51,908 nt of DNA from Vibrio sinaloensis DSM 21326. Lineage in GTDB: Bacteria > Pseudomonadota > Gammaproteobacteria > Enterobacterales > Vibrionaceae. Shown piece after piece: positions 18,452-27,979 of this stretch. The stretch covers positions 1 through 51,908 of the forward strand of contig NZ_AEVT01000023.1 of assembly GCF_000189275.1 (NCBI RefSeq), written 5' to 3'. Under the pieces are notes generated by a model. That model did no database searches and was not told the DNA's origin. It saw only the letters and a program-made list of their open reading frames with translations. The position numbers and the translations under genes are program-made. Each line of letters begins with the position of its first letter. Position 1 is the first letter of the stretch.

Positions 18452-18484
18452 AAAGGACTGGATGTCTATCCAGTTCTTTATTAT
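18452..18484 (+). terminator. Hairpin between ruvC and ruvA, weak terminator or attenuator
   Basis: A 12-bp stem (18452-18463 with 18468-18479, one G-U pair) around a GTCT loop ends in TTCTTTATT. The T-run is imperfect, so it may end ruvC only partly and let ruvAB be read through. Confidence 0.5.
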
Positions 18485-18518
18485 CCTGTCGCAAATTCAT
18501 TTCCAAAGAGTATCTACC

Positions 18519-19136
18519 GTGATTGGACGTCTGCGCGGCATTCTGATTGAAAAACAACCTCCCGAACTCCTTATTGAAGTCAATGGCATCGGTTACGAAG
18601 TACAAATGCCGATGAGCTGTTTTTATGAGCTACCGAATGTAGGTGAAGAAGCCATCATTTATACTCATTTTGTCGTGCGTGAAGATGCGCAATTGCTGTA
18701 TGGTTTTAATACCGTGAAAGAGCGTGCGCTGTTCCGCGAGGTCATCAAAGCAAATGGCGTTGGGCCTAAACTTGGCTTGGGTATTCTTTCTGGCATGACA
18801 GCGAGTCAGTTTGTTGCTTCGGTTGAACGCGAAGATATTTCAACCCTCGTTAAACTGCCGGGCGTTGGCAAGAAGACTGCCGAGCGCTTAGTGGTTGAAA
18901 TGAAAGATCGCCTTAAAGGGTGGAGTGCGGGTGATTTGTTCACACCGTTTACCGATGCAGCGCCAGTGGACTCGGCTCCAGAAGTCGTTCAGAGCAGCGC
19001 AGAGGAAGAAGCAGTGAGCGCCTTGCTATCATTGGGTTATAAACCGACTCAAGCCTCTAAAGTGGTGTCACAAATTCTCCAGCCGGGTATGAGTAGCGAA
19101 GAGCTGATTCGTGAAGCGCTCAAATCCATGGTTTAG
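18519..19136 (+). CDS. ruvA: RuvA, Holliday junction DNA-binding subunit
   Basis: RuvA tetramers bind the four-way junction and load RuvB. The product (205 residues from the GTG at 18519) starts [26 protein letters not shown] and has the helix-hairpin-helix motifs [12 protein letters not shown] and [12 protein letters not shown]. It ends with the flexible domain III that contacts RuvB. The frame is open to 18462, but the extra residues are not RuvA-like and 205 residues fits the family (203 in E. coli), so GTG at 18519 is chosen. ruvB follows 16 bases later. Confidence 0.96.
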   Translation: MIGRLRGILIEKQPPELLIEVNGIGYEVQMPMSCFYELPNVGEEAIIYTHFVVREDAQLLYGFNTVKERALFREVIKANGVGPKLGLGILSGMTASQFVASVEREDISTLVKLPGVGKKTAERLVVEMKDRLKGWSAGDLFTPFTDAAPVDSAPEVVQSSAEEEAVSALLSLGYKPTQASKVVSQILQPGMSSEELIREALKSMV

Positions 19137-19152
19137 CACAAGGTAAAAAGTC

Positions 19153-20157
19153 ATGATTGAAGCTGATCGACTGATTGCACCAGATAATCCGGTTTATCGC
19201 GAAGAGGACGTTATCGATCGAGCGATTCGACCAAAGAAGCTCGAAGACTATAAAGGCCAAGATCACGTGCGTGATCAGATGGAGATTTTCATCAAGGCAG
19301 CTCAATTACGAGAGGAAGCCTTGGATCACTTGTTGATCTTTGGTCCACCTGGTTTGGGTAAAACGACGCTCGCAAACATTGTTGCTAACGAGATGGGAGT
19401 GAATATTCGTACCACCTCGGGCCCAGTTTTAGAAAAAGCAGGGGATTTGGCGGCGTTGTTGACCAACTTAGAGGAAAACGATGTGCTCTTTATCGATGAG
19501 ATACACCGTTTAAGCCCGATGGTCGAGGAAGTGCTCTATCCGGCGATGGAAGATTATCAGCTTGATATTATGATTGGTGAGGGGCCAGCGGCTCGCTCTA
19601 TCAAAATCGATCTGCCGCCATTTACCTTAATCGGTGCAACCACGCGGGCAGGCTCATTGACTTCACCGCTACGCGATCGCTTTGGTATTACTCAGCGCCT
19701 TGAATATTACAAGATCCCGGATTTGCAAAACATTGTCCAGCGCAGTGCCGATTGCCTTGGTTTGTCGATGGAAGCCGATGGCGCGCTCGAAGTGGCGAGA
19801 CGCGCTCGCGGTACGCCACGTATTGCTAACCGCTTGTTGCGCCGTGTACGTGACTATGCGGAAGTGAAGGGCAATGGCCATATCTGTGCAGATGTCGCAG
19901 ACAAAGCACTTAACATGCTCGATGTTGATGCTCAAGGCTTCGACTATATGGATAGAAAGCTACTGCTTGCTATTATGGAGAAGTTTGGTGGTGGCCCTGT
20001 CGGCTTAGATAATATGGCGGCAGCTATAGGTGAAGAGAAGGACACCATTGAGGATGTTCTTGAGCCTTACTTGATTCAGCAAGGCTATTTGCAAAGAACG
20101 CCAAGAGGAAGAATCGCAACCGACCGAGCCTATCTTCATTTCGGAATTGAAAAATAA
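19153..20157 (+). CDS. ruvB: RuvB, AAA+ branch-migration motor
   Basis: The 334-residue hexameric ATPase drives branch migration with RuvA. Motifs in order: Walker [11 protein letters not shown] near residue 59, Walker B FIDEIHRL near 113, sensor 1 GATTRAG near 157 and the arginine-finger region LRDRFG near 170. A winged-helix DNA-binding domain is at the C-terminus. AAGG lies upstream of the ATG. A terminator follows at once. Confidence 0.97.
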   Translation: MIEADRLIAPDNPVYREEDVIDRAIRPKKLEDYKGQDHVRDQMEIFIKAAQLREEALDHLLIFGPPGLGKTTLANIVANEMGVNIRTTSGPVLEKAGDLAALLTNLEENDVLFIDEIHRLSPMVEEVLYPAMEDYQLDIMIGEGPAARSIKIDLPPFTLIGATTRAGSLTSPLRDRFGITQRLEYYKIPDLQNIVQRSADCLGLSMEADGALEVARRARGTPRIANRLLRRVRDYAEVKGNGHICADVADKALNMLDVDAQGFDYMDRKLLLAIMEKFGGGPVGLDNMAAAIGEEKDTIEDVLEPYLIQQGYLQRTPRGRIATDRAYLHFGIEK

Positions 20158-20164
20158 GATTTCA

Positions 20165-20191
20165 GGCCAGCTTTGACCAGCTGGCCTTTTT
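20165..20191 (+). terminator. Intrinsic terminator after ruvB
   Basis: GGCCAGCT at 20165-20172 pairs with AGCTGGCC at 20179-20186, followed by TTTTT. It separates ruvAB from the cyd promoter region. Confidence 0.92.
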
Positions 20192-20197
20192 ACTGTG

Positions 20198-20213
20198 TGT
20201 GATCAAAATCACA
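20198..20213. promoter_or_regulatory. CRP-like site upstream of cydA
   Basis: TGTGATCAAAATCACA is a perfect TGTGA-N6-TCACA palindrome. It lies about 255 bases upstream of the predicted cydA transcription start, far for direct activation, so its role is uncertain. Confidence 0.55.
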
Positions 20214-20338
20214 TTTGTAAAATCTATCCTACCACTAATTAGGTAATCAAATTGAAGTAGATGTTAAGTGTTTGTTCTGCATAAATACTTAAATAGCTTT
20301 GATGATTACCACGACGTAACAAAAACTCGCTTAAATAC

Positions 20339-20352
20339 TTGATGTGGATCAA
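20339..20352. promoter_or_regulatory. FNR box, distal, upstream of cydA
   Basis: TTGATGTGGATCAA matches the consensus TTGAT-N4-ATCAA perfectly. FNR responds to oxygen loss, and cyd operons are classic FNR/ArcA targets. Confidence 0.8.
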
Positions 20353-20388
20353 GTTGGTGTATTTTTGAACAGAAATGCCAAGCAAAAG

Positions 20389-20402
20389 TTGATGCAAATC
20401 AA
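20389..20402. promoter_or_regulatory. FNR box, proximal, upstream of cydA
   Basis: TTGATGCAAATCAA is a second perfect TTGAT-N4-ATCAA palindrome, exactly 50 bases (about five helical turns) from the first. It centres near -65 from the predicted start, a class I position. Confidence 0.82.
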
Positions 20403-20425
20403 AGCGGATCTCTCCTATAAACCTT

Positions 20426-20454
20426 TTGAAACAATCTGTTTTTAGCAGTAATAT
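20426..20454 (+). promoter_or_regulatory. Predicted sigma-70 promoter of cydABX
   Basis: TTGAAA at 20426-20431 and TAATAT at 20449-20454 are separated by 17 bases, a near-consensus promoter. The predicted start is near 20461, giving a leader of about 155 bases that begins inside or beside the stem-loop at 20456-20480. Confidence 0.65.
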
Positions 20455-20455
20455 T

Positions 20456-20480
20456 AGCGCCAGCTATATTAGCTGGTGCT
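20456..20480 (+). promoter_or_regulatory. Stem-loop at the predicted 5' end of the cydA mRNA
   Basis: An 11-bp stem (20456-20466 with 20470-20480, including one G-U pair) around a 3-base loop has no T-run after it. It is therefore unlikely to terminate. A 5'-terminal stem-loop often protects an mRNA from decay; the palindrome might instead be a protein-binding site. Confidence 0.5.
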
Positions 20481-20495
20481 TAACAATTAACTAAC
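20481..20495 (-). promoter_or_regulatory. ArcA-like site in the cydA leader
   Basis: Read on the minus strand, this is GTTAGTTAATTGTTA, which matches 13 of 15 bases of the ArcA consensus GTTAATTAAATGTTA, with the two GTTA repeats 11 bases apart. ArcA control of cyd is well established in relatives. Confidence 0.5.
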
Positions 20496-20616
20496 CGTTA
20501 CGGTACATTTTTGCAACAACATGCTGCCCTTTGGTAACAATGTTAAAGTTTGTTCAACGCTTACTTATGCAAGAAACAATGTAGAGAGTGTCTTCAGCCG
20601 ACACATAGGAGTAAAC

Positions 20617-22203
20617 ATGATTGATGTAGTTGATCTGTCGCGATTGCAGTTTGCAATGACAGCGATGTATCACTTCCTCTTCGTACCATTGACTCTAGGT
20701 ATGGCCTTCCTTTTAGCCATCATGGAATCTCTGTACGTAATGACGGATAAGCAAATCTACAAGGACATGACAAAGTTCTGGGGTAAGCTTTTCGGTATTA
20801 ACTTCGCCCTTGGTGTAGCCACTGGCTTAACCATGGAATTCCAGTTTGGTACTAACTGGTCGTACTATTCTCATTACGTAGGTGATATTTTCGGCGCGCC
20901 ACTCGCGATCGAAGCCCTTGTAGCCTTCTTCTTAGAGTCAACCTTCGTTGGTCTATTCTTCTTTGGCTGGGATCGCTTATCTAAACGTCAGCACTTAGTA
21001 GTCACTTGGCTTGTTGCTCTAGGTTCAAACTTCTCAGCACTTTGGATCTTGGTCGCAAATGGCTGGATGCAAAACCCAGTAGGTGCCGAATTTAACTTCG
21101 AAACCATGCGTATGGAAATGGTGAGCTTTGCAGAGGTTGTCCTTAACCCAGTTGCTCAGGTTAAGTTCGTTCACACAGTAGCATCAGGCTACACGACTGG
21201 CGCAATGTTCATTCTAGGCATCAGTTCTTACTACCTGCTAAAAGGTCGTGACATCGCATTCGCTCGTCGTTCATTTGCTATTGCTGCGTCATTTGGTATG
21301 GCAGCTATCCTTTCTGTAATCGTACTGGGCGATGAGTCTGGTTACGAGCTAGGTGAAGTACAGAAAGTGAAACTAGCGGCTGTTGAAGCTGAATGGCACA
21401 CAGAGCCAGCGCCTGCAGCATTCACTCTGTTTGGTTTACCAAATCAAGACACAATGCACACCGATTACGCAATTAAAATCCCTTACGTAATGGGTATTAT
21501 TGCGACGCGTTCTTTCGATGAGCAGGTAACGGGTTTGCGTGATCTTCGAGAAGAGCACGTTGATCGTATCCGCACAGGTATGTACGCGTACGAATTGCTA
21601 GAGAAGCTTCGTGCTGGTGACAAATCTGCAGAAAACATGGCAGCCTTCGATGAAGTGAAAGGTGACCTCGGTTATGGCTTACTACTGAAGCGCTACACAG
21701 ACAAAGTGGTAGACGCGACAGAAGACCAAATTCAAGCTGCTGCGGATGACTCTATTCCAACGGTTTGGCCACTATTCTGGTCGTTCCGTATCATGGTTGC
21801 GTGTGGCTTCATCATGCTATTTGTATTCGGCGCGGCGTTTGTTCAAACATGTCGTCAGAAGATCGAGCAGAAACCGTGGATCCTTAAAGCGGCGCTATTT
21901 AGTATTCCGCTACCGTGGATCGCTATCGAAGCCGGTTGGTTTGTCGCTGAATACGGTCGTCAACCATGGGCTGTAGGTGAAATTCTACCAACTCACGTTG
22001 CTGCGTCTGCACTGACAGTAGCAGAGCTTTGGACTTCGCTATTCGCAATCCTAGCGCTATACACAGTGTTCCTAATTGCAGAAGTATACCTAATGGTGAA
22101 ATTTGCTCGTAAAGGTCCTAGCAGCCTGAAAACAGGTCGCTACCACTTTGAGCAAAACGCTGACTCTGTAGAAGACAAAGTTAGTCGCCAAGTAGAAGCG
22201 TAA
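20617..22203 (+). CDS. cydA: CydA, subunit I of cytochrome bd ubiquinol oxidase
   Basis: CydA carries hemes b558, b595 and d and the quinol-oxidising Q-loop of this high-affinity, inner-membrane terminal oxidase. The 528-residue product starts [20 protein letters not shown], with His19 the expected heme ligand, and has [12 protein letters not shown] and the [13 protein letters not shown] segment. AGGAG lies six bases before the ATG at 20617. The frame is open to 20521 but those extra residues are not CydA-like. cydB follows 17 bases later. The upstream region carries FNR and ArcA-like sites, fitting induction at low oxygen. Confidence 0.97.
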   Translation: MIDVVDLSRLQFAMTAMYHFLFVPLTLGMAFLLAIMESLYVMTDKQIYKDMTKFWGKLFGINFALGVATGLTMEFQFGTNWSYYSHYVGDIFGAPLAIEALVAFFLESTFVGLFFFGWDRLSKRQHLVVTWLVALGSNFSALWILVANGWMQNPVGAEFNFETMRMEMVSFAEVVLNPVAQVKFVHTVASGYTTGAMFILGISSYYLLKGRDIAFARRSFAIAASFGMAAILSVIVLGDESGYELGEVQKVKLAAVEAEWHTEPAPAAFTLFGLPNQDTMHTDYAIKIPYVMGIIATRSFDEQVTGLRDLREEHVDRIRTGMYAYELLEKLRAGDKSAENMAAFDEVKGDLGYGLLLKRYTDKVVDATEDQIQAAADDSIPTVWPLFWSFRIMVACGFIMLFVFGAAFVQTCRQKIEQKPWILKAALFSIPLPWIAIEAGWFVAEYGRQPWAVGEILPTHVAASALTVAELWTSLFAILALYTVFLIAEVYLMVKFARKGPSSLKTGRYHFEQNADSVEDKVSRQVEA

Positions 22204-22220
22204 GGCAAGGAGAAACGAAA

Positions 22221-23357
22221 ATGTTTGATTACGAAATCTTACGATTCATCTGGTGGGTACTGATCGGTGTTCTGATGGTTGGTTTCGCCGTAACTGATGG
22301 ATTTGATTTAGGTGTCGGCGCGCTGACACCAGTTATCGGTAAAAGTGACACTGAGCGTCGTATCATGCTGAACACGATCGCACCGCACTGGGATGGTAAC
22401 CAAGTTTGGTTGATCACGGCTGGTGGTGCGCTATTCGCAGCATGGCCTCTCGTGTACGCAACGTCATTCTCAGGTTTCTACCTAGCCATGTACGTGACGC
22501 TTGCTGCTCTATGGTTGCGTCCACTGGCTCTAGATTACCGCTCGAAGATTGAAAATCCTAAATGGCGTAAAGCTTGGGACTACGCACTGTGCTTCAGTGG
22601 TACTGTACCGCCAGTCATTTTTGGTGTGGCGTTTGGTAACCTGCTACAAGGCGTGCCGTTTGAGCTAAACGATCTGCTGATGTCTGAGTACAAAGGTTCT
22701 TTCTTTGCACTACTAAACCCATTTGCGCTGCTATGTGGGGTGCTAAGCCTGATGTTGTTTGTCCTTCAAGGCGCAACATGGCTACAAATGAAAACCACTG
22801 AAGATCTTCACGTCCGTGCACGTAACGTCGCACAGATTGCAGGTCTGGTTGTTGTGGCTCTGTTTGTTGCTGGTGGTTTCTGGATCCAATCGATTGAAGG
22901 CTACGTGATTACAAGCACAATCGATACTATGGCGGATTCTAACCCGCTTAACAAAGAAGTGGCTCTAGAAGCGGGCGCTTGGATGAGAAACTTTGAAACA
23001 TACCCAGCAATGTGGGCAGCACCGGTCTTAGGCGTGTTCATGCCTCTACTTGCTGTATTGGCATCTCGCTTTGAGCGTGGCGGTTTTGCTTTCCTCTTCT
23101 CAAGCTTGGCTAACGCTGGTGTAATCTTGACGGCTGGTTTCGCGATGTTCCCATTCGTGATGCCTTCAAGCCTAATGCCAAACCACAGTCTAACCATGTG
23201 GGATTCAACGGCGAGTGAGTTAACTCTTGGTCTGATGACGGCAGTAGCTGCGGTAATGGTACCTGTGATTCTTGGTTACACGACTTGGACTTACTACAAA
23301 ATGTTCGGTCGTCTTGATAAGAAACATATCGAAGATAACGACGTTTCAGCTTACTAA
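22221..23357 (+). CDS. cydB: CydB, subunit II of cytochrome bd ubiquinol oxidase
   Basis: The 378-residue inner-membrane protein forms the oxidase heterodimer with CydA. It begins MFDYEILRFIWWVLIGVLMV and has the conserved FAVTDGFDLGVG segment near residue 22 and NQVWLITAGGALFAAWP near 60, with about eight to nine helices. CAAGGAG precedes the start. Length equals E. coli CydB (379). cydX follows 12 bases downstream. Confidence 0.97.
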   Translation: MFDYEILRFIWWVLIGVLMVGFAVTDGFDLGVGALTPVIGKSDTERRIMLNTIAPHWDGNQVWLITAGGALFAAWPLVYATSFSGFYLAMYVTLAALWLRPLALDYRSKIENPKWRKAWDYALCFSGTVPPVIFGVAFGNLLQGVPFELNDLLMSEYKGSFFALLNPFALLCGVLSLMLFVLQGATWLQMKTTEDLHVRARNVAQIAGLVVVALFVAGGFWIQSIEGYVITSTIDTMADSNPLNKEVALEAGAWMRNFETYPAMWAAPVLGVFMPLLAVLASRFERGGFAFLFSSLANAGVILTAGFAMFPFVMPSSLMPNHSLTMWDSTASELTLGLMTAVAAVMVPVILGYTTWTYYKMFGRLDKKHIEDNDVSAY

Positions 23358-23369
23358 GGAGTATTAATT

Positions 23370-23477
23370 ATGTGGTATTTCGCATGGATTCTGGGTGTGC
23401 TACTCGCTTGTGCATTCGGTATCATCAACGCTCTTTGGTTAGAGCACTCTGAAATGATGGATAAAGACAGTGAGTAA
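23370..23477 (+). CDS. cydX: CydX, small subunit of cytochrome bd oxidase
   Basis: This 35-residue one-helix protein begins MWYFAWILGVLLACAFGIIN and continues ALWLEHSEMMD. This is the CydX signature, with WYFAWILG and a conserved Glu after the helix. CydX stabilises the CydAB hemes. AGGAG lies nine bases upstream. Its last eight bases overlap the GTG start of ybgE, indicating coupling. Confidence 0.95.
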   Translation: MWYFAWILGVLLACAFGIINALWLEHSEMMDKDSE

Positions 23478-23772
23478 TCTCGCTGAGCAGGTAGCTAAGC
23501 TACATGCGCCTTTAGATAAGACTCTGTTTAGGGTCTTATCTCTCGTCCTAGGTTTTTACCATGTCGCAATGGTGATGTGGGACCCAGAGCTTTACTCTGA
23601 GTCTATTGGCGGGTTTAACGCTGTCATCTCACCTATGCTGATCTGGGCAATATGCTCAAGTATGATTTTTGGGTTGAGTTTCAAGCCGCGTAACTGGTAT
23701 TGGCAGGTATTGTTTAGCCCATACTTTTCGCTGTCGATTCTTATCTATCTGACCGTGCTTAGGTTGATATAA
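23470..23772 (+). CDS. ybgE: YbgE, cyd operon membrane protein
   Basis: The 100-residue protein has two to three predicted membrane helices and includes LGFYHVAMVMWDP near residue 28 and ISPMLIWAICSSMIFG. It matches the conserved cyd-operon YbgE family. The function is unknown, though its position in the cytochrome bd operon is conserved. The GTG start lies inside the end of cydX, an arrangement that couples translation. A strong terminator follows at 23807. Confidence 0.88.
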   Translation: MSNLAEQVAKLHAPLDKTLFRVLSLVLGFYHVAMVMWDPELYSESIGGFNAVISPMLIWAICSSMIFGLSFKPRNWYWQVLFSPYFSLSILIYLTVLRLI

Positions 23773-23806
23773 CCCAATTGGTTAAGATCTAAACGATTCT
23801 TTATCG

Positions 23807-23843
23807 AAATAGCGCCGACATAATCTGTCGGCGCTATTTTTTT
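23807..23843 (+). terminator. Intrinsic terminator ending the cyd operon
   Basis: ATAGCGCCGACA pairs fully with TGTCGGCGCTAT around a TAATC loop, with a run of seven T on the far side. It isolates cydABX-ybgE from ybgC-tol. Confidence 0.94.
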
Positions 23844-23873
23844 GTTTCAATCCTTGAAAAGCATCATTATCCC

Positions 23874-23904
23874 TTGCAAATACTATGACGAGTTGCGTTA
23901 TAGT
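23874..23904 (+). promoter_or_regulatory. Possible sigma-70 promoter of ybgC-tolQRA
   Basis: TTGCAA at 23874-23879 and TATAGT at 23899-23904 resemble -35 and -10 elements, though the 19-base spacing is longer than ideal. A promoter is needed here because the cyd terminator lies just upstream. Confidence 0.4.
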
Positions 23905-23936
23905 AAAGCCCTTCAAAGAGTTAAAAGAGGTTCGTT

Positions 23937-24356
23937 GTGCAACAAGAACAAGTGATTTTCGACTGGCCAGTTACCGTCTATTACGAAGATACCGATGCAG
24001 GTGGAGTGGTTTACCATTCAAACTACTTAAAGTTCTTTGAACGCGCACGAACTGAGCTATTACGCACAGTTGGCGTTTCTCAGCACACTCTTTTGGAACA
24101 AAACATTGGTTTTGTAGTCCGACACATGGATATAGATTTTCTGCAAGGCGCTCGTCTTGACGACCAATTAACCGTTAAGACATACATCGCTGAACTAAAA
24201 AGAGCATCGCTGTCTTTCTGTCAGGAGATCGTCAATCCTGCTGGCAAAACATTGTGTAAGGCAATGGTTAAGGTAGCATGTATCGATAATGAGAAAATGA
24301 GGCCGAAAGCGATTCCTCAATCAATAGTTATGGAGTTTACTCGTAGTGACCGCTGA
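23937..24356 (+). CDS. ybgC: YbgC, acyl-CoA thioesterase of the Tol-Pal cluster
   Basis: The 139-residue hotdog-fold enzyme has the 4HBT motif [16 protein letters not shown] near residue 15, with the catalytic Asp and His. YbgC hydrolyses acyl-CoA or acyl-ACP thioesters and associates with phospholipid synthesis at the inner membrane. The GTG start follows GAGG. It heads the tol operon, and its last 11 bases overlap the GTG start of tolQ. Confidence 0.95.
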   Translation: MQQEQVIFDWPVTVYYEDTDAGGVVYHSNYLKFFERARTELLRTVGVSQHTLLEQNIGFVVRHMDIDFLQGARLDDQLTVKTYIAELKRASLSFCQEIVNPAGKTLCKAMVKVACIDNEKMRPKAIPQSIVMEFTRSDR

Positions 24357-25044
24357 AATTTCAATGCTTGACCTGTTTTTACAAGCAAGTCTGTTAGTAA
24401 AAATGGTGATGTTAACCTTGTTAGGTATGTCTATTGCCTCCTGGGCAATGATCATTAAACGCAGCAAGGTATTGTCGCAAGCTGCAAAAGACGCGGAAGC
24501 GTTCGAAGATAAATTCTGGTCAGGTACGGATTTGGCTGTACTTTACCAAAAAGCTCAAAAGCGAAAAGACGAGCTCGCGGGTACCGAAGAGATTTTCTAC
24601 TCAGGTTTTACCGAGTTTGCACGTCTACGTAAATCTAACAGTGATTCCCCAGATTTCATTATGGAAGGTACGGGCCGTTCAATGCGCGTTGCGGTTGCAC
24701 GTGAAGTTGATGAGCTAGAAACCAACCTGCCTTTCTTAGCGACGGTAGGCTCAATTAGCCCTTACATCGGCCTTTTTGGTACCGTTTGGGGCATTATGCA
24801 TGCCTTTATCGCATTGGGTGAAGTTAAACAGGCAACACTGGCGATGGTTGCTCCAGGTATCGCGGAAGCACTTGTCGCGACGGCAATGGGTCTATTTGCT
24901 GCGATTCCAGCAGTAATGGCTTACAACCGCCTGAGCAACAAAGTGGGCAAACTTGAGCACAACTACGCTACCTTCTCTGAAGAATTCCACAGTATCCTGC
25001 ATCGTCAAGCGATGGCTGGACGCGACAGCTCGCACAAGGAATAG
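24346..25044 (+). CDS. tolQ: TolQ, inner-membrane channel subunit of Tol-Pal
   Basis: TolQ is the MotA/ExbB-type proton channel component that energises TolA with TolR. The 232-residue product has an N-terminal helix ([20 protein letters not shown]) and two C-terminal helices around [16 protein letters not shown] and [13 protein letters not shown], the conserved proton-path segments. Length fits the family (230). It starts with GTG overlapping ybgC and is followed by tolR after five bases. Confidence 0.97.
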   Translation: MTAEISMLDLFLQASLLVKMVMLTLLGMSIASWAMIIKRSKVLSQAAKDAEAFEDKFWSGTDLAVLYQKAQKRKDELAGTEEIFYSGFTEFARLRKSNSDSPDFIMEGTGRSMRVAVAREVDELETNLPFLATVGSISPYIGLFGTVWGIMHAFIALGEVKQATLAMVAPGIAEALVATAMGLFAAIPAVMAYNRLSNKVGKLEHNYATFSEEFHSILHRQAMAGRDSSHKE

Positions 25045-25049
25045 AAGTC

Positions 25050-25493
25050 ATGGCGGGCTATCAACGCAAAAAGAGAAAAATGACCGCAGAGATTAACGTC
25101 GTTCCTTATATCGACGTTATGCTAGTGTTGTTGATCATCTTTATGGTGACGTCTCCCTTTGTCACCCAAGGGGTAGATGTTGAACTCCCGAAAACGGCAA
25201 CGGCCAAACCTGCCTCTGAGCTGGCTGGCGATAGCGACGCTAGCTTTATCATTGTCGAAATCGATCGCGATGGAAACTTAGGTTTAAGTGTGAATGATGA
25301 AGAAGTGATGCGCGGTCTATCTTTGCAAGACATTATCGTGCGCGTAAAAGCTGAATTATCGTTAAAGCCTGAATCTCCAGTTGCAGTGGGTGGCGACGCA
25401 GCAACACCTTATGCTGAGGTAGTGCTAGTTTTAGACGAATTGAGTCAAGCGGGCATTCCCAAAGTGGGCTTGCTGACAGACATTAAGGAATAA
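25050..25493 (+). CDS. tolR: TolR, inner-membrane ExbD-type subunit of Tol-Pal
   Basis: The 147-residue protein has one membrane helix containing the conserved proton-binding Asp in NVVPYIDVMLVLLIIFMV, and a periplasmic domain with VELPKT. TolR couples proton flow through TolQ to TolA movement. It sits in the conserved tolQRAB order, 13 bases before tolA. Confidence 0.97.
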   Translation: MAGYQRKKRKMTAEINVVPYIDVMLVLLIIFMVTSPFVTQGVDVELPKTATAKPASELAGDSDASFIIVEIDRDGNLGLSVNDEEVMRGLSLQDIIVRVKAELSLKPESPVAVGGDAATPYAEVVLVLDELSQAGIPKVGLLTDIKE

Positions 25494-25506
25494 GTGTTCT
25501 TAGTGT

Positions 25507-26580
25507 ATGAAAGAAATTAAGCCTAAAAAGAGAAGTGATTACACCAAGCCGATAGCAATATCGGCTTCCTTGCATGTGCTTTTGATTGTTGCGCTTATTT
25601 GGGGGGCAGATTTTACAATGTCTGACCCTAAACCTGCGGGACAAACTGTACAAGCCGTGGTTATTGATCCCGCGGCTGTTCGTGCTCAAGCGCAGCAGAT
25701 CCGCAATCAACGCCAAGAAGCGGCGAAGAAAGAGCAAGACCGATTGGATAAGTTGCGTCGCGAAAGTGAGCAATTAGAGAAGAGTCGTAAAGCGGAAGAA
25801 GAACGTATTCGCAAACTGAAAGAGCAGCAAGCCAAGGAAGCTAAAGCTGCGCGTGAAGCCGAAAAACGCCGCATTGCCAAAGAGAAAGAGCGTAAAGCGG
25901 AAGAGCAACGTGCCCAGCAAGAAAAACAGCGTGCCGCCAAATTAGAAGCAGAACGTAAAGCCAAAGAGCAGGCCGTGAAGAAAGCGGAGCAGGAGCGCTT
26001 AGCGAAAGAAGCTGCGATAGCCAAGGCGGAGCAAGAACGCGTAGCACGAGAGAAAGCGGCCAAAGAAGCGGAAGAAAAAGCGCGTAAACAGCGTGAAGCC
26101 GCTGAAAAGGCAGAAAAAGAGCGCATCGCTAAAGAGAAAGCGGCTGCCGAGGCTGCTGAAAAGGCTCGTAAAGAGAAAGAGCGTTTAGAAAAGCTAGAGC
26201 GTGAACGTAAAGAGCAAGAAGCGGCACTCAATGACATCTTTGCTGGTTTAGAAACCGAATCTGAGCAAAACAGCTCTGCCCGGAGTCAGTTTTTAAATAG
26301 CGAAGCTGATCGTTATGGCGCTATTTATGTTCAACTGATTCAACAAAACTTGCTTATCGAGGACAGCTTTCGGGGAAAGTCATGTCGAGTTAACTTGCGC
26401 TTAATTCCAACGGGCGCAGGGGCAATCGTGGGTAATCTTAGTATTTTAGATGGTGACAGTCGCTTATGTGCAGCAGCCAAACGCGCTGTTGCTCAAGTAG
26501 GTACTTTCCCTTTACCTAAAGATCAAGATTTGGTCAGCAAGTTAAAAGATATCAATTTAACCGTAGTACCTCAGAAATAA
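25507..26580 (+). CDS. tolA: TolA, periplasm-spanning energy transducer of Tol-Pal
   Basis: The 357-residue protein has one N-terminal inner-membrane helix (about residues 17-36) and a very long charged coil of Lys, Glu, Ala and Arg repeats (about residues 58-245). A globular C-terminal domain III carries SCRVNLRLIPTG near residue 293. TolA links the TolQR motor to Pal and TolB at the outer membrane during division. The coil repeats also create a long but meaningless antisense open frame. No clear ribosome site precedes the ATG. Confidence 0.95.
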   Translation: MKEIKPKKRSDYTKPIAISASLHVLLIVALIWGADFTMSDPKPAGQTVQAVVIDPAAVRAQAQQIRNQRQEAAKKEQDRLDKLRRESEQLEKSRKAEEERIRKLKEQQAKEAKAAREAEKRRIAKEKERKAEEQRAQQEKQRAAKLEAERKAKEQAVKKAEQERLAKEAAIAKAEQERVAREKAAKEAEEKARKQREAAEKAEKERIAKEKAAAEAAEKARKEKERLEKLERERKEQEAALNDIFAGLETESEQNSSARSQFLNSEADRYGAIYVQLIQQNLLIEDSFRGKSCRVNLRLIPTGAGAIVGNLSILDGDSRLCAAAKRAVAQVGTFPLPKDQDLVSKLKDINLTVVPQK

Positions 26581-26589
26581 GGAAAAGCT

Positions 26590-27945
26590 GTGTTAAAGCG
26601 ACTAATAATTGGATTTATACTCACTATGATGAGCGCGTTTCAGGTTGCCAATGCGGCACTGGAACTGGTGATTACTGATGGTATCGACTCAGCTCGTCCT
26701 ATTGCTATCGTCCCGTTTAAATGGGAAGGAACCAGTAAGCTGCCACAAGACGTCTCGGCAATCATTGCATCAGACTTGCAGCGCAGTGGTAAGTTTAGCC
26801 CGGTTCCAACCAGCAAAATGCCACAAACGCCTTACAATGAAACGGAAGTAAACTTCGATGCCTGGACTGGGCTTGGGGTTGATGCGCTACTCACTGGTAC
26901 CATTACGCAAAATGCAGAAGGTAACTATGTCATTAACTATCAATTGGTTGATGTGATACGTGGTCAGTTAACACAAGGGCAAAGCAAGGCACTCAGTACT
27001 GATGGTCAGCTAGTGCTTTCTAAGGACCATGTGCTGTTCAACAAGCGTGCAACGGTTCCTGGCGAACGTCTACGTGAATACGCTCACCGTATTTCCGATC
27101 TTGTCTATCAAGAGCTCACAGGCGAGCGTGGTGCTTTCTTAACACGTATCGCTTATGTTGTCGTGAATGACAAAGACAAGAAGTATCCATATCAACTTCG
27201 TGTCTCAGACTACGATGGCTACAATGAGCGTTTGGTCTTACGCTCGAAACAGCCGCTAATGTCTCCTGCGTGGTCTCCAGACGGTCAGAAACTTGCCTAT
27301 GTTAGTTTCCAAAACGGCCAAGCTGAAATCTTCATCATGAACATCTACACCGGTGAGCAAGAAAAGGTAACGTCATACCCACGTCACAATGGTGCGCCAA
27401 GATTTTCTCCTGATGGCAATACGTTAGCGCTAGTGTTATCAAAAACTGGTAGCCTTCAGGTGTACACTTTGGACCTAAAAACGCGAAAATTGACCCAAAT
27501 TACACGTGGCCGTTCAAATAATACCGAACCGTATTGGCATCCGGATGGTAAATCCCTTATCTTTACGTCGGATCGCGGTGGACGCCCTCAAATCTATCAA
27601 GTGCAATTAGCAAATGGCGAGACGAAGCGACTCACTTGGCAAGGCAGTCAGAACTTGGGTGGTCAAATTACCCCTGATGGCCGATTCCTAGTGATGGTTA
27701 ACCGTAGTAATTCAGGTTTTAACCTCGCAAAGCAGGATCTTGAAACAGGTGCTGTACAGATTTTAACGAAGACTCTGCTTGATGAGTCTCCGAGCATTGC
27801 GCCAAACGGCGGGATGGTTATTTATAGCTCTATCTATAACAAGACAAACGTATTGTCGATGGTTTCAATAGATGGACGCTTTAAAGCTCGATTACCGGCA
27901 ACAAATGGACGAGTTCGTGCGCCTGCATGGTCACCGTTTTTGTAG
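26590..27945 (+). CDS. tolB: TolB, periplasmic beta-propeller of Tol-Pal
   Basis: The 451-residue product has a signal peptide ending at AFQVANA near residue 22, an N-terminal domain with IAIVPFKW, and a C-terminal six-bladed propeller. The propeller has repeated TolB/PD40 motifs such as [30 protein letters not shown] and [16 protein letters not shown]. TolB binds Pal and the TolA system. The start is GTG after AAGGAAA. pal follows 34 bases later. Confidence 0.97.
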   Translation: MLKRLIIGFILTMMSAFQVANAALELVITDGIDSARPIAIVPFKWEGTSKLPQDVSAIIASDLQRSGKFSPVPTSKMPQTPYNETEVNFDAWTGLGVDALLTGTITQNAEGNYVINYQLVDVIRGQLTQGQSKALSTDGQLVLSKDHVLFNKRATVPGERLREYAHRISDLVYQELTGERGAFLTRIAYVVVNDKDKKYPYQLRVSDYDGYNERLVLRSKQPLMSPAWSPDGQKLAYVSFQNGQAEIFIMNIYTGEQEKVTSYPRHNGAPRFSPDGNTLALVLSKTGSLQVYTLDLKTRKLTQITRGRSNNTEPYWHPDGKSLIFTSDRGGRPQIYQVQLANGETKRLTWQGSQNLGGQITPDGRFLVMVNRSNSGFNLAKQDLETGAVQILTKTLLDESPSIAPNGGMVIYSSIYNKTNVLSMVSIDGRFKARLPATNGRVRAPAWSPFL

Positions 27946-27979
27946 CAAGTAAGTATCAATAAGTAAGGAAAATATAACA

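Noticed and set aside
25860..26220. Apparent tandem DNA repeat within tolA
   Set aside because: It reflects the repetitive Lys-Glu-Ala coiled coil that is normal for TolA; the DNA units are not exact.
25707..26237. A 176-residue open frame on the strand opposite tolA
   Set aside because: It is a mirror of the Lys/Glu/Ala-rich coil of TolA, giving a low-complexity Ser/Arg/Leu product with no ribosome site or homologue pattern.
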